This document shows positions 35,006 to 44,544 of a DNA stretch of 64,000 nt, in pieces; position 1 is the first letter of the stretch, and every line of letters begins with the position of its first letter. This stretch comes from Gordonia neofelifaecis NRRL B-59395. GTDB lineage: Bacteria; Actinomycetota; Actinomycetes; Mycobacteriales; Mycobacteriaceae. The notes under the pieces are model-generated. The model was not told the origin of the DNA and searched no databases. It worked only from the letters and a program-made list of their open reading frames with translations. The translations under genes and the position numbers were made by a program. The DNA lies in NCBI RefSeq assembly GCF_000192435.1, contig NZ_AEUD01000014.1:62001-126000 (forward strand), written 5' to 3'.

Positions 35006-35767
35006 ATGGACGTCACCGGCTCAGCAGTCATCGTCACCGGCGCAGCATCCGGCCTCGGAGCGGCCACCGCCGCCCGGTTCGCCGAACAGGGCGCCACCGT
35101 GTTCGGCATCGATCTCCAGCAGTCCATCGACAAGGCGGCACCGGTCGGCGGCGTCGAACTGGTCGCCGCCGATGTGACGAGCGAGACCGAGGTACAGGCG
35201 GTGGTCGACCGGATCGTCGCCGCGGGACTCCCGCTGCGCGCCGCGGTGAACTGCGCGGGTGTCGGCTGGGCTTCGCGGATCCTCGGCAAGGAGGGACCGC
35301 ACGACCTCGACCTCTTCCGGAAGGTGCTCGACATCAACGTGGTCGGCACGTTCAATGTCATGCGACTGGCCGCCAACCGTATGCAGCACGAGACGGCCGC
35401 CACCGACGACGGAGCCCGCGGCGTCATCATCAACACCGCCTCGGTCGCCGCCTTCGAAGGACAGATCGGTCAGATCGCCTACACCGCGAGCAAGGGAGCG
35501 GTACACGCGATGACCATCTCGGCCGCCCGTGACCTCGCCCGAGCGGGCGTCCGCGTCTGCACCATCGCTCCCGGGACGATCAACACCCCGATGCTCGCCG
35601 GCGTGACCGACGACTTCAAGAAGACGCTCGAGGCCGGCATCCCGTTCCCGCAGCGCCTGGGTGAGCCCGCCGAGTACGCCGATCTGGCGGCCTTCATCGT
35701 CGCGCACGACTACCTCAACGGCGAGACCATCCGGATGGACGGCGCCCTGCGCATGGCGCCGCGCTAG
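35006..35767 (+). CDS. SDR family dehydrogenase, 3-hydroxyacyl-CoA type
   Basis: 253 residues from ATG 35006 with AAAGGAAG before it. TGAASGLG (NAD binding), CAGVGWASR, NTASVAAFEGQIGQIAY-x-x-x-K and APGTINTPML are present. The insertion after NMLAANRMQ and the overall pattern fit the HSD17B10-like type II 3-hydroxyacyl-CoA dehydrogenases. With its fatty-acid-type operator, a role in beta-oxidation is likely. Confidence 0.88.
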   Translation: MDVTGSAVIVTGAASGLGAATAARFAEQGATVFGIDLQQSIDKAAPVGGVELVAADVTSETEVQAVVDRIVAAGLPLRAAVNCAGVGWASRILGKEGPHDLDLFRKVLDINVVGTFNVMRLAANRMQHETAATDDGARGVIINTASVAAFEGQIGQIAYTASKGAVHAMTISAARDLARAGVRVCTIAPGTINTPMLAGVTDDFKKTLEAGIPFPQRLGEPAEYADLAAFIVAHDYLNGETIRMDGALRMAPR

Positions 35768-35845
35768 ACCTCGACTCAGTGTTCGGTGCGATCACCGGCG
35801 GGTGGTCACACCGAACACTGCTGATCTTCAGGGCTCGACAGACGC

Positions 35846-37528
35846 TTACGCGTTCTCCGCCAGCAGGTCCGCGGAGAGAGGCAGGGCGAGCACGTCGTCG
35901 CCGGATATCCATTCCCGCAGGACCTTCGTCGCCCGCACGTCGTCTTCGTTGTACTGCAGCAGGCGGGCGCGCTGCGTCTCGTCCCGGAGGGTGCCGTCCA
36001 GTCCGACGGCGGCGGCGTACCACTCCATCGACGCCTCGCCACCGGCCTCGTCGTCGCGCCAGTTGAAGCCGGCGACGGGCGCGATCCGCTTGAGCCCCTT
36101 GCCCTTGGGACACACGAAGTTGTCGCCGACGGCCTCGAAGACGTCGACCCATTCGCGGGACGAGATGAAGGCGTCCACCGAGGCTCGCGACGGCACGCCC
36201 GGCATGTCGCCGAATCGGTCCGCGCTGCCGCGCAGCCAGCGGTTCTCCGCGTGCTGCGAATAGCAGTACGCGGCGAAGGTCTTGCCCGCGTCGCGCGCCG
36301 CGTTCCGCTCGGTCATCAGCCATGCCCAGAACGCCGCGAACGACCGCCCCTCGTCCCGACTCGGGAGCGGGTCCCAGGTCACGAACGGACGGTAGACCAC
36401 CGGACGGGAGGCATCGGTGTTGTCGGTCAGCAGCGTGCCCCACATGTAGGCGCCGCGCTCGGAGTAGCTCTCCATGTCGACGTCCACCTCGATGTCGGCG
36501 CGCTGCACACGCGGACGGTGGCGTCTGCGGGCCAGCGGGATGTCGCGCACCCAGCACTTGGCGGAGACGACGGTGTCCTCGAACGGGATCGCGCCGGTCC
36601 AGTCGTCCGGCTGTGCGCCGCGATAGTCCGCGAGTTGGTCGATCGTCAGCACTCCGGCATCGCGCAGCACCTGGCCCTGGTTTCCGCCCACCACCAGCGA
36701 TACATCGCGCCGGTCGGTCAGCTCGGCCTCGCAGCGCGGCCACCAGTGACAGCTCCGGCACTCGCTGACCCGGCGCGGCGCGGTGCGCACCTCACCGCCG
36801 GCGATGGCCCGGCGACGCGCGAACGTCGCGTCGTAGTCCGCGGCCGCGTCGCCGAGCGGCACGACGACGATGCAGTCGGCGTCGAGCCCGATGAGCCCGC
36901 CCACGGCTTCGTCACGGGGCACGTCGAGCCGCCCCAGCTCGTCGAGCATCGCGGCGAGCTGAGCCAGCCGCATCACATCGCGTCGCTGGCTGCGGAAGGC
37001 GCGCGTGGCGTCGGGTTCGGGATGCCAGCCGAACAACGGGCTGGTCAGCAACGACGGCGTCTCGCCCGCCCGGGGCTCGGCGACGACCGTCGTCACCCGG
37101 TGGTTGACGACGATGATCGGCAGGTACCCGTCCCCCCGCCGCAGGAGCGCCTCGGCGTGACCGCGCCGGCCGCGCTCGACGTCCGTGGGCAGAGAAGCCT
37201 GCAGGATCCACTCGGCGCCTGCATCCATCGCCGCCACGGTCGCCGCCGCCCGGGCGCGATGATCGGCCTCGTTCACCGCGACGACGGCGCCTTCCGGCCG
37301 TCCGCTCTGCAGGCCGGCGATCAAGTCGAGCACCGTCCGGCGGTGTGCTTGAGCGGCTTCGATCCGCCGGTTGGCCTCGGCCGTCTCCGGCTCGGTGACC
37401 ACGTCGTCGCGCGGCGAGAAGTCGAGGGCCAGACGGTGTTCGCAGCCGGTCAGGTTCCGCGCTCCCAGAATCGCAGATCCCACGTGATCGGCCTCGACTT
37501 TCCTTTTCCGAACGGCAACACGACCCAC
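35846..37528 (-). CDS. TM0106-family RecB-like nuclease
   Basis: 560 residues from GTG 37528. The N-terminal PD-(D/E)XK half has LTGCEHRLALDF and a downstream CRSCHWWPRC cysteine group that can bind an iron-sulfur cluster. The C-terminal half carries an RNase H-like region with DIEVDVDMES and YNEDDVRATKVLREW. This two-part layout is typical of the TM0106 family, whose biological role is unknown but which resembles CRISPR Cas4-type and DEDD nucleases. No CRISPR or defence partner is nearby. Confidence 0.83.
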   Translation of the reverse strand: MGRVAVRKRKVEADHVGSAILGARNLTGCEHRLALDFSPRDDVVTEPETAEANRRIEAAQAHRRTVLDLIAGLQSGRPEGAVVAVNEADHRARAAATVAAMDAGAEWILQASLPTDVERGRRGHAEALLRRGDGYLPIIVVNHRVTTVVAEPRAGETPSLLTSPLFGWHPEPDATRAFRSQRRDVMRLAQLAAMLDELGRLDVPRDEAVGGLIGLDADCIVVVPLGDAAADYDATFARRRAIAGGEVRTAPRRVSECRSCHWWPRCEAELTDRRDVSLVVGGNQGQVLRDAGVLTIDQLADYRGAQPDDWTGAIPFEDTVVSAKCWVRDIPLARRRHRPRVQRADIEVDVDMESYSERGAYMWGTLLTDNTDASRPVVYRPFVTWDPLPSRDEGRSFAAFWAWLMTERNAARDAGKTFAAYCYSQHAENRWLRGSADRFGDMPGVPSRASVDAFISSREWVDVFEAVGDNFVCPKGKGLKRIAPVAGFNWRDDEAGGEASMEWYAAAVGLDGTLRDETQRARLLQYNEDDVRATKVLREWISGDDVLALPLSADLLAENA

Positions 37529-37614
37529 GGGCCGAGTAGTTCATTACCCACTGAGACTATGCAAAGCTGGAGACAACCGATTGCAGGAGTCGGGTATCCG
37601 ACGGGAAGGTCGTC

Positions 37615-38340
37615 ATGGGGCTGTTCTCATCCATGGGTTCCAAACGGACCCAGCGCAAGGCCGACGCCAAGATCCGCAAGGCAGAGGAGAAGGCGATCCG
37701 CACCCGCGCGAAAGTGCAGGCGGAGGCCGAATCCCGCGAGGGCCGCAAGGCCGCGAAGCGCCAGTTGAAGGACGAGCACAAGTTCCACAAGCGCACTCAG
37801 AAGCAGGAGCGCAAGACCGCCAAGTCCCAGGGCAAGGTCCAGCAGAAGACCGCGGCCGCCGAAGCCAAGACGATCGCGGCGCAGGTGAAGGCCGACGCCG
37901 CGGCAGCTCACTTCACACCGGCGAAGATGAAGCGGTATCTGGCGGTGGCGAAGATGGTCTCGCCGGTGGTGGTGCCGATCGCGTACCGCGCGGCCATCGG
38001 CGCCCGCAGCCAGGTGACGGTCGTGCAGGCGCGCCGCGCGGGGGTGTCCCCCTCGCTGCTCACCCAGTACGGCGGACCGAGCGCCACGCTGCGCGCCCGG
38101 ATCGCCGCGTCGCGCACCACCGCGGGCGAGGTCGGCGGACTCGAGAAGTCCGACGAGGGCCAGGCGTTCGTCGCAGCCATGACCACGCGACTCGACAACC
38201 TGCAGGTGGCCGCGGACGCCGCGGACACCATGCCGCCGCAGCAACGCAAGAACGCTCAGCGGGCGATCGACAACGAGCTGACCGCGATCGACAACGATCT
38301 GCTGGCCCGGCTCAACGTCCACCCGGTCCAGGCGGGCTGA
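37615..38340 (+). CDS. DUF6474-type protein with a long basic coiled coil
   Basis: 241 residues from ATG 37615. Residues 8-85 are a Lys/Glu/Ala-rich coiled coil, and a short hydrophobic stretch AKMVSPVVVPIAYRAAIGA may touch the membrane. The C-terminal part has VVQARRAGVSPSLLTQYGG and a helix bundle. This architecture is known only from corynebacteria-related actinobacteria. It ends 3 bases before the cutinase gene, so both are co-transcribed. Function unknown. Confidence 0.78.
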   Translation: MGLFSSMGSKRTQRKADAKIRKAEEKAIRTRAKVQAEAESREGRKAAKRQLKDEHKFHKRTQKQERKTAKSQGKVQQKTAAAEAKTIAAQVKADAAAAHFTPAKMKRYLAVAKMVSPVVVPIAYRAAIGARSQVTVVQARRAGVSPSLLTQYGGPSATLRARIAASRTTAGEVGGLEKSDEGQAFVAAMTTRLDNLQVAADAADTMPPQQRKNAQRAIDNELTAIDNDLLARLNVHPVQAG

Positions 38341-38343
38341 CCC

Positions 38344-39069
38344 ATGACCCGCCGCGCGTTAGCCCTCGTGTCCTGCCTCATCGTCGCGGCCGCCGGGTTG
38401 GTCGCCGGCGGGTCGACCGCCGGACGCACCGATGCGGGCGCTGCGCCCGGGTGCGCCGACGTGCACGTACTCTTCGCCCGCGGCACCGTCGAAGACGCGC
38501 CGCCGTTGGGTCTGACCGGCATCGCCTTCGGCAACGCCGTCCGGAGTCGCCTGGCGAACAAATCCGTACGGGTCGAGGCCATCGACTACGCGGCGAGTGC
38601 CAACTTCACCAACAAGCTGGCGTTCGCACGGACCTTCGTCGACGGCATGAAGTCGGCCCAGCGTCGCGTGGAGTCGATCGCGACCACGTGCCCGCGGACT
38701 CGGATCGTCGTCGGCGGCTACTCGCAGGGCGCCGCGCTCGCGGGCTACACGATCAGCTCCGGGTATCAGATCCCGCAGAAGTACACGCAGTACAGCTCGT
38801 ACGTGCCCGACCCGCTGCCCGCGGGCGTCGCACCGCACATCGCCGCCGTCGTCGAGTTCGCGCCGCCGTCGGCCCGCTTCATCCGTGAAGCCGGGGCCCC
38901 GCCGATCCAGCCGCAGCCGGTCTATGCGGGCCGCACGGTCAAGTACTGCATCCAGGGCGACACGATCTGCAACGGCGCGCCGCTCGGCGGGCCGAATGCA
39001 CTGCACCTGCTGTACTCGGTGAACGGCATGGCCGACCAGGCGGCGGACTACGTCGCGAGGCACCTGTAG
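38344..39069 (+). CDS. Cutinase family esterase, secreted
   Basis: 241 residues with an N-terminal signal peptide (LALVSCLIVAAAGLVAGG). The cutinase core shows CADVHVLFARGTVED, the nucleophile GGYSQG, and the late GDTICNG and LHLLYSVNG with the catalytic Asp and His. Cys residues fit the two conserved disulfides. In mycolata these enzymes act on lipid esters or as phospholipases and thioesterases in the envelope. The target is not known. Confidence 0.92.
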   Translation: MTRRALALVSCLIVAAAGLVAGGSTAGRTDAGAAPGCADVHVLFARGTVEDAPPLGLTGIAFGNAVRSRLANKSVRVEAIDYAASANFTNKLAFARTFVDGMKSAQRRVESIATTCPRTRIVVGGYSQGAALAGYTISSGYQIPQKYTQYSSYVPDPLPAGVAPHIAAVVEFAPPSARFIREAGAPPIQPQPVYAGRTVKYCIQGDTICNGAPLGGPNALHLLYSVNGMADQAADYVARHL

Positions 39070-39080
39070 CGCGGGGAGGC

Positions 39081-40409
39081 TCAGCTCAGCGCGATCAGCG
39101 CCATCGGGTCTGCCAGCACGTCGGCGATCGTGGCGAGGAACGTCGAGCCCTGCTCGCCGTCGACGAGTCGGTGGTCGAAGGACAGGCTCAGGGTCGTCAC
39201 CTGCCGTAGCGCCACTTCGCCCTGCCACTCCCACGGACGCCGGCGGACAGCGCCGAAGCACAGGATCCCTGCCTCGCCGGGATTGAGGATCGGCGTGCCC
39301 GCGTCCACACCGAACACGCCGACGTTGGTGATCGTGATGGTGCCGCCCACCAGGTCCGCGGGCGGCGTCTCACCCGCCTTCGCGACGGTGGTGAGCGCCT
39401 CGATCGCGACGGCGAGGTCGTGCAGGCTGAGACTCTGCGCGTCCTTGATGTTCGGCACCAGCAGACCGCGCGGAGTGGCCGCCGCGATGCCCAGGTTCAC
39501 CCGGCGCTTGACGACGATCTCCTGCGCCTGCTCGTCCCACGACGAGTTCAGCGACGGGTGGGTGCGCAACGCCACCAGGAGCGCCTTCGCCACCAGGGTC
39601 AGCGGCGTCAGTCGCACTCCGGCGAACCGGCGGTGCGCGGCGAGCCGATCGAGCAGTTCCATCGACGGCGTCACGTCCACGTCGACGAACTCGGTGACAT
39701 GCGGCGCGGTGAAGGCGCTGCGAACCATCGCCTCGGCCGTCCGCCGCCGGACTCCGCGGATCGGCGTGCGCTCCTCGTCGACCTCGCCGGCGTGCGCCAC
39801 CGTCTCGTCGACGGGCATGTGGTCGTCGAGGTAGCGGTCGAGGTCCTCGCGGGTCACCTGTCCGGACGTCCCCGTCGCGGTCACCTCCGCCAGGTCGACA
39901 CCGTGGTCGCGAGCCAGTCTGCGTACCGGCGGCGACGCCAGCGGCCGTGCCGGGGCGACGGCGTCCGCAGGCTCATCCGCAGGGGATGCGACCGGTCTCC
40001 GCCGTCGGCTCGTACCCTCCTCGGCGACGCCGTAGCCGACGAGAACCGGCGTGCGGGTGGCATTCTCCGCTGATCCGGGATCGGAGTCGGGGGCGGCCTG
40101 CGGGGATTCTGCTGGGTCGGCGGGCGGGACGGACTCGCCCGAACCGCCCGCCTGCACGGAGTCTCCCGCCACCTCCACATCGATCAGCGGACGGCCGACG
40201 TCGATCGTGTCGCCCTCGTTCGCGTGCAGTCGCACCACCGTGCCCTCGTACGGCGAAGGCAGCTCCACCGCGGCCTTGGCCGTCTCGACCTCGGCGAGCA
40301 CCTGATTGAGCTCGACGGAGTCGCCGACCGCCACTTCCCAGCGAACGAGTTCCGCGTCGGCGAGACCCTCACCGAGGTCGGGGAGCATGAAGGTGGCGAC
40401 GGCGGGCAT
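39081..40409 (-). CDS. bkdC: Branched-chain alpha-ketoacid dehydrogenase E2 component
   Basis: 442 residues. An N-terminal lipoyl domain has EVETAKAAVELPSP with the modified Lys. A peripheral-subunit-binding segment (SPPVRRLARDHGVDLAEVTATGTSGQVTREDL, quoted only as landmarks) lies near 165-200, and the C-terminal acyltransferase ends with DHRLVDG, where His and Asp are catalytic. It moves branched acyl groups to CoA for branched fatty acid precursors. It is the last of three genes of the operon. Confidence 0.9.
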   Translation of the reverse strand: MPAVATFMLPDLGEGLADAELVRWEVAVGDSVELNQVLAEVETAKAAVELPSPYEGTVVRLHANEGDTIDVGRPLIDVEVAGDSVQAGGSGESVPPADPAESPQAAPDSDPGSAENATRTPVLVGYGVAEEGTSRRRRPVASPADEPADAVAPARPLASPPVRRLARDHGVDLAEVTATGTSGQVTREDLDRYLDDHMPVDETVAHAGEVDEERTPIRGVRRRTAEAMVRSAFTAPHVTEFVDVDVTPSMELLDRLAAHRRFAGVRLTPLTLVAKALLVALRTHPSLNSSWDEQAQEIVVKRRVNLGIAAATPRGLLVPNIKDAQSLSLHDLAVAIEALTTVAKAGETPPADLVGGTITITNVGVFGVDAGTPILNPGEAGILCFGAVRRRPWEWQGEVALRQVTTLSLSFDHRLVDGEQGSTFLATIADVLADPMALIALS

Positions 40410-40430
40410 GACATCTCCTTCGTGATCGAG

Positions 40431-41429
40431 TCAGTCGCGGAACGTGCGATCGACCGCGTCCAGGATCCGGTCCACGTCGGGCAGGAAGTGCTTCTCGAGT
40501 TTGGCCGGCGGATACGGCGTCGCGAATCCGCCGACTCGCTGGATCGGGGCCTCGAGGTGATAGAAGCACTCGGTCATGATGCGAGCGGTGATCTCGGCGC
40601 CGACCCCCATGAACACGGGCGCCTCGTGCGCGACGATCAGCCGTCCGGTCCGCCGCACCGATTCGGCGATCGTCTCGATGTCGAGCGGTGAGATGGACCG
40701 CAGGTCGACGACTTCGATCGAGCGCCCCTCCTGTCGGGCGAGGTCGGCGGCCTGCAGCCCGGTGGTGACGAGCGGCCCATAGACCACCAGGGTGACGTCT
40801 GCGCCGGGCCGGACGACGCGCGCCCGGTGGAGCGGATAAGTGTCCGCATCGAGTTCGTCGTAGTCGACGGGACCCTTCTCCCAGTACCGGCGCTTGGGCT
40901 CGAAGAAGAGCACCGGATCGTCCGAGGCGATCGCCTGCTGAATCATGGTGTACGCGTCCGCCGCATTGCTGCAGGTCACCACCCGGAGTCCGGCGGTCGC
41001 CGCGAAGTAGCCCTCGGGAGACTCCGAATGATGCTCCACCGCACCGATCCCACCGCCGTAGGGCACCCGGATGGTGATCGGCATCGTGACGTGGCCGCCG
41101 GTACGGTAGTGCAGCTTCGCCACCTGCGAGACGATCTGGTCGAAACCCGGATAGATGAAGCCGTCGAACTGGATCTCGCACACCGGCCGATAGCCGCGGA
41201 ACGACAGCCCGACCGCCGTGCCGACGATGCCGGATTCGGCGAGCGGCGTGTCGATGACCCGCTGCGGACCGAACTCCTCCTGCAGTCCGTCGGTGATGCG
41301 GAAGACGCCGCCGAGCCGGCCGATGTCCTCCCCCATCAGCACCACCTTCGGGTCTTCGGTGAGCGCCTTGCGCAGGCCCGCGGTCACCGCCTTGCCCAGC
41401 GGGACCCGCTCGACTGCGGCCGCGGTCAT
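40431..41429 (-). CDS. bkdB: Branched-chain alpha-ketoacid dehydrogenase E1 beta
   Basis: 332 residues from ATG 41429. VVLMGEDIGRLGGVFRITDGL, IVGTAVGLSFRGYRPVCEIQF and the C-terminal VVDLRSISPLDIETI form the usual transketolase-like pyrimidine and C-terminal domains. It pairs with E1 alpha in an alpha2beta2 enzyme that uses thiamine diphosphate. The ATG overlaps the stop of the E1 alpha gene (TGATG). The E2 gene follows after 21 bases. Confidence 0.93.
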   Translation of the reverse strand: MTAAAVERVPLGKAVTAGLRKALTEDPKVVLMGEDIGRLGGVFRITDGLQEEFGPQRVIDTPLAESGIVGTAVGLSFRGYRPVCEIQFDGFIYPGFDQIVSQVAKLHYRTGGHVTMPITIRVPYGGGIGAVEHHSESPEGYFAATAGLRVVTCSNAADAYTMIQQAIASDDPVLFFEPKRRYWEKGPVDYDELDADTYPLHRARVVRPGADVTLVVYGPLVTTGLQAADLARQEGRSIEVVDLRSISPLDIETIAESVRRTGRLIVAHEAPVFMGVGAEITARIMTECFYHLEAPIQRVGGFATPYPPAKLEKHFLPDVDRILDAVDRTFRD

Positions 41430-42505
41430 CACGACTCCAGCGTGTCGAGGTATGCGGCGTACTCGCGGCGCTCCGCCTCGATCAGCGCGTGCGGCTCGGC
41501 GTAGACGTCGTCGAACATCGACAGAGCCGGCGGGTCGTCGAGTTCGAGGCAGCCGCGTCGCAGTTCGGCGGCTGCCGACGCGGCGTGGTCTTCGATCGTC
41601 TTGGCGTCCTCGTCGGACAGTGCGCCCGCGGCCTCTAGCAACAGCCGGATCCGCTCGATCGGATCCCGCCGAATCCATTCGGCGTCGTCCGCGGGCGCGC
41701 GATAGCGCGTCGGATCGTCGGAGGTCGTGTGCGGGCCGCGCCGGTAGGTCACGGCTTCGATCAGCGTCGGTCCACCGCCCTCTCGTGCGAGCTCCAACGC
41801 CGCCCTGGTGACGGCGAGCACCGCGAGGACGTCGTTGCCGTCCACGCGGACCGTCGGCATGCCGTAGCCCCGCCCGCGATGCGCGATGGGCGCCCTGGTC
41901 TGCAACGTCACCGGCTCGGAGATGGCCCACTGGTTGTTCTGGCAGAAGAAGACGACCGGCGCCGCGAAGCTGGCCGCGAAGCCCATCGCCTCCGAGACGT
42001 CGCCCTGGCTGGTGGCACCGTCTCCGAAGTACGTGATCACCGCGCTGTTGTCGCCGTCGAAGTCGATCCCCATGCCGTAGCCGGCCGCGTGCAGGGTCTG
42101 CGCACCGATGATGATCGCCGGGGTCGCGATGTTGTACCGGTGCGGATCCCAGCCCGATAGGGACGTGCCGCGCCAGAACGGCATCATCTCTTTCAGCTCG
42201 ACGCCGCGACAGTAGGCGACGCCGTGTTCTCGATAGCTGGGGAACACGAAGTCGTCGGGCTCGAGCGCTCGGGCGGAGCCGATCTGCGCCGCCTCCTGTC
42301 CGAGCAGGGGCGCCCACAGTCCGAGCTGTCCCTGCCGCTGCAGCGCGGTGGCCTCGGCGTCGATCCGGCGCACGACGACCATGTCCTCGTACAGCTTGCG
42401 GATGTCGGCCAGGTCGATGTCGTCGACGTAGGTCGAGAAGTCGGGGTGGATGTGACGCTCGCCGGTGATGGTGACGAGCTGGACGATTTCGTCGATGTCA
42501 GACAC
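41429..42505 (-). CDS. bkdA: Branched-chain alpha-ketoacid dehydrogenase E1 alpha
   Basis: 358 residues from GTG 42505 with AAGGAGG before it. The thiamine-diphosphate/Mg motif GDGATSQGD-to-FFCQNNQWA is complete, as are the phosphorylation-loop-like RGPHTTSDDPTRYR segment. Together with the next two genes it forms the Bkd complex, corresponding to Rv2497c-Rv2495c. An E3 gene is not present here. Confidence 0.93.
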   Translation of the reverse strand: MSDIDEIVQLVTITGERHIHPDFSTYVDDIDLADIRKLYEDMVVVRRIDAEATALQRQGQLGLWAPLLGQEAAQIGSARALEPDDFVFPSYREHGVAYCRGVELKEMMPFWRGTSLSGWDPHRYNIATPAIIIGAQTLHAAGYGMGIDFDGDNSAVITYFGDGATSQGDVSEAMGFAASFAAPVVFFCQNNQWAISEPVTLQTRAPIAHRGRGYGMPTVRVDGNDVLAVLAVTRAALELAREGGGPTLIEAVTYRRGPHTTSDDPTRYRAPADDAEWIRRDPIERIRLLLEAAGALSDEDAKTIEDHAASAAAELRRGCLELDDPPALSMFDDVYAEPHALIEAERREYAAYLDTLES

Positions 42506-42581
42506 GACTGCCTCCTTCGGAACTCACCGCGTGGATCGCACGCTGCCTGTCCTTGTGGCAACAGTCTCAGTGCACTACACA

Positions 42582-42589
42582 TTGCGCAA
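42582..42589. promoter_or_regulatory. Palindrome between bkd and the Lrp gene
   Basis: TTGCGCAA, a perfect 8-base palindrome, sits in the 150-base gap between the divergent bkd operon and the Lrp/AsnC gene. It is a plausible half of the Lrp-type operator but is too short to be certain. Confidence 0.4.
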
Positions 42590-42655
42590 GGTTGTCTTCC
42601 GATAATGATCAGAATGCCCAGTAATCGACCGGCGTGACGCGCGATACTGAGCTGT

Positions 42656-43180
42656 ATGGCCAGACTCGATCGCACCGACGCCCGAATCCTGCGCGCGCTC
42701 TGCGAGTTCCCGCGCGCCACCGGTGTCCAACTCGCCGGACTCGTCGGTATGGCTCGGAACACCGTGCAGACCCGTCTCGGACGATGGGACGCCGAGGAGT
42801 TGCTCGGCCCGTTCGACCGTCGCGTCGAGCCGCGTGACCTCGGCTTTCCCCTGCGCGCCTACATCGCCGTGGTCGTCGACCAGCACCGCCTGGAGGAAGT
42901 GGTGGAATCGCTCGACGACATCCCCGAAGTCCTCGAAGCCGTCGGCATCTCCGGCATCGCCGACCTTCAACTCCTGGTCGTCGCCGCTGATGCCGACGAT
43001 CTCTACCGAATCGCCGGATACGTTCTCGGAGTGCCCGGGGTGGAACGCACCACAGTGTCGGTGGTGATGCACGAGGCGATCCCGTATCGGACGCTTCCCC
43101 TCATCGATCGGCTCGCAGGCACCCGGAGCCGAGACCCCGAATCTGTTCGACCCCACGAATCGACGCCCGACTCTTCGTAG
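42656..43180 (+). CDS. Lrp/AsnC family transcriptional regulator
   Basis: 174 residues from ATG 42656. An N-terminal helix-turn-helix (LDRTDARILRALCEFPRATGVQLAGLVGMARNTVQTRL, landmarks only) precedes a RAM/ACT-like ligand-sensing domain with AYIAVVVDQHRLEEVV. It is divergent from the bkd operon, as in Rhodococcus and mycobacteria, and probably controls it in response to branched-chain amino or keto acids. Confidence 0.9.
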   Translation: MARLDRTDARILRALCEFPRATGVQLAGLVGMARNTVQTRLGRWDAEELLGPFDRRVEPRDLGFPLRAYIAVVVDQHRLEEVVESLDDIPEVLEAVGISGIADLQLLVVAADADDLYRIAGYVLGVPGVERTTVSVVMHEAIPYRTLPLIDRLAGTRSRDPESVRPHESTPDSS

Positions 43181-43258
43181 AAATCACCAGGACATAGATC
43201 ACACCGACGCGCCTACCGTTGGTCAGAGAGCATCTCGCTACCCGTGAAGGACTCCTCG

Positions 43259-44455
43259 ATGGACAACACCGCATCGATCACCGACATCGACTACGACACG
43301 ATCGTCATCGGTGGCGGCATCGCCGGCGTCTCGATCGCCTACGAACTCGCCGAGCACCGATCGGTGGCCGTGCTCGAACGGGAGTCGACCCTGGCGTACC
43401 ACACCACCGGCAGATCGGCCGCGACGTTTCTGGAGAGCTACGGCAACGCCGTCGTGCGCGCATTGACCAGATCGAGCCGCGAGTTCTTCACATCACCGCC
43501 GGAGTTCGTCGACGGCCCGCTGACCGCCGATCTCCCGCTGCTGGTGATTGCCGGCGAAGGCGAGCTCGACGCGCTTCACGCCCTGCACGACGCCGTCACC
43601 GCGACCTCGAACAAGCATGCCGGCACGGTCCGGCACACGTCTGTCGCCCTGATCGACGCACACGAGGCGGAGACGATCAATCCGATGTTGAGGCCGGGCT
43701 ACACCGACTTGGCAATGGTCGACTACGGATCGCTCGAACTCGACGTGCACGGCCTGCATCAGGGCTTTCTGCGTGGATTGCGCCGTCGTGGCGGTGCGGT
43801 GATGAAGTCGGCGGGCCTGGTCTCCGCACGCCGTGAGCGCTCCGCCTGGCTGCTCGAGGACGCGGCAGGCAATCGGCTTCGGGCGCGGACGGTCGTGAAT
43901 GCCGCCGGTGCCTGGTGCGACGATGTCGCGCGGATGTTCGGCGCCGCGCCGATCGGTATCCAGCCGATGCGCCGTACCGCATTCATGGTCCCCGGTCCCA
44001 AGACGATTCCGGCGGAATTCAGCGCTGCACCGCGCACCATGACGATGTCTGCCAGCGAGGACTTCTATTTCAAGCCGGACGGCGCGGGCTTCCTCTGCTC
44101 GCCCGCCGAGGAGACTCCACAGCCGCCGTCGGATGCCAACCCCGACGACCTGGAGATCGCCCGCGCCATCGAACGCCTCAACGAGGCGACCCGCCTGGAA
44201 GTCCGGAGCGTCTCGACCTCGTGGGCCGGTCTGCGCAACTTCACCGCCGACCGGACGCCGGTGGTCGGACCCGATCCGGTCGTCGACGGACTGTTCTGGT
44301 TCGCCGGCCAGGGCGGCTACGGCATTCAGATGGCGCCGGCCCTGGCCCGCGCCGGAGCCTCACTCGCAGATTCCGGCGGGCTGCCCGTCGACCTGCTCGA
44401 GGCAGGCGTCTCGGCCGCCGCGCTCGCTCCCGGCCGGACGGCCCTGGCCGCGTAG
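43259..44455 (+). CDS. FAD-dependent amino acid oxidase or dehydrogenase
   Basis: 398 residues from ATG 43259, with AAGGA 8 bases upstream (GTG 43244 lies in front of that site). VIGGGIAGVSIAYELAEHRSVAVLE is the FAD-binding Rossmann start, RTVVNAAGAWCDD and TPVVGPDP follow, and GQGGYGIQMAPALARA marks the C-terminus. The DAO fold suggests oxidation of a D-amino acid, D-arginine-like or sarcosine-like substrate. It follows the Lrp gene by 78 bases. Confidence 0.87.
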   Translation: MDNTASITDIDYDTIVIGGGIAGVSIAYELAEHRSVAVLERESTLAYHTTGRSAATFLESYGNAVVRALTRSSREFFTSPPEFVDGPLTADLPLLVIAGEGELDALHALHDAVTATSNKHAGTVRHTSVALIDAHEAETINPMLRPGYTDLAMVDYGSLELDVHGLHQGFLRGLRRRGGAVMKSAGLVSARRERSAWLLEDAAGNRLRARTVVNAAGAWCDDVARMFGAAPIGIQPMRRTAFMVPGPKTIPAEFSAAPRTMTMSASEDFYFKPDGAGFLCSPAEETPQPPSDANPDDLEIARAIERLNEATRLEVRSVSTSWAGLRNFTADRTPVVGPDPVVDGLFWFAGQGGYGIQMAPALARAGASLADSGGLPVDLLEAGVSAAALAPGRTALAA

Positions 44456-44544
44456 CCGGGCCTGCGGCGACCTCAGGCTTTCGAGAATCGAGCCTGGGGC
44501 TGCGCCCGATTCAGGCTGATCGAGCAGCCCCGGCGCGTCGGAGT

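Noticed and set aside
36251-37768. 505-codon plus-strand frame
   Set aside because: Antisense shadow of the RecB-like nuclease gene.
40431-42317. Single 628-codon frame joining E1 alpha and E1 beta
   Set aside because: Only the part after 41429 reads as E1 beta; the rest is the wrong frame of the E1 alpha gene.
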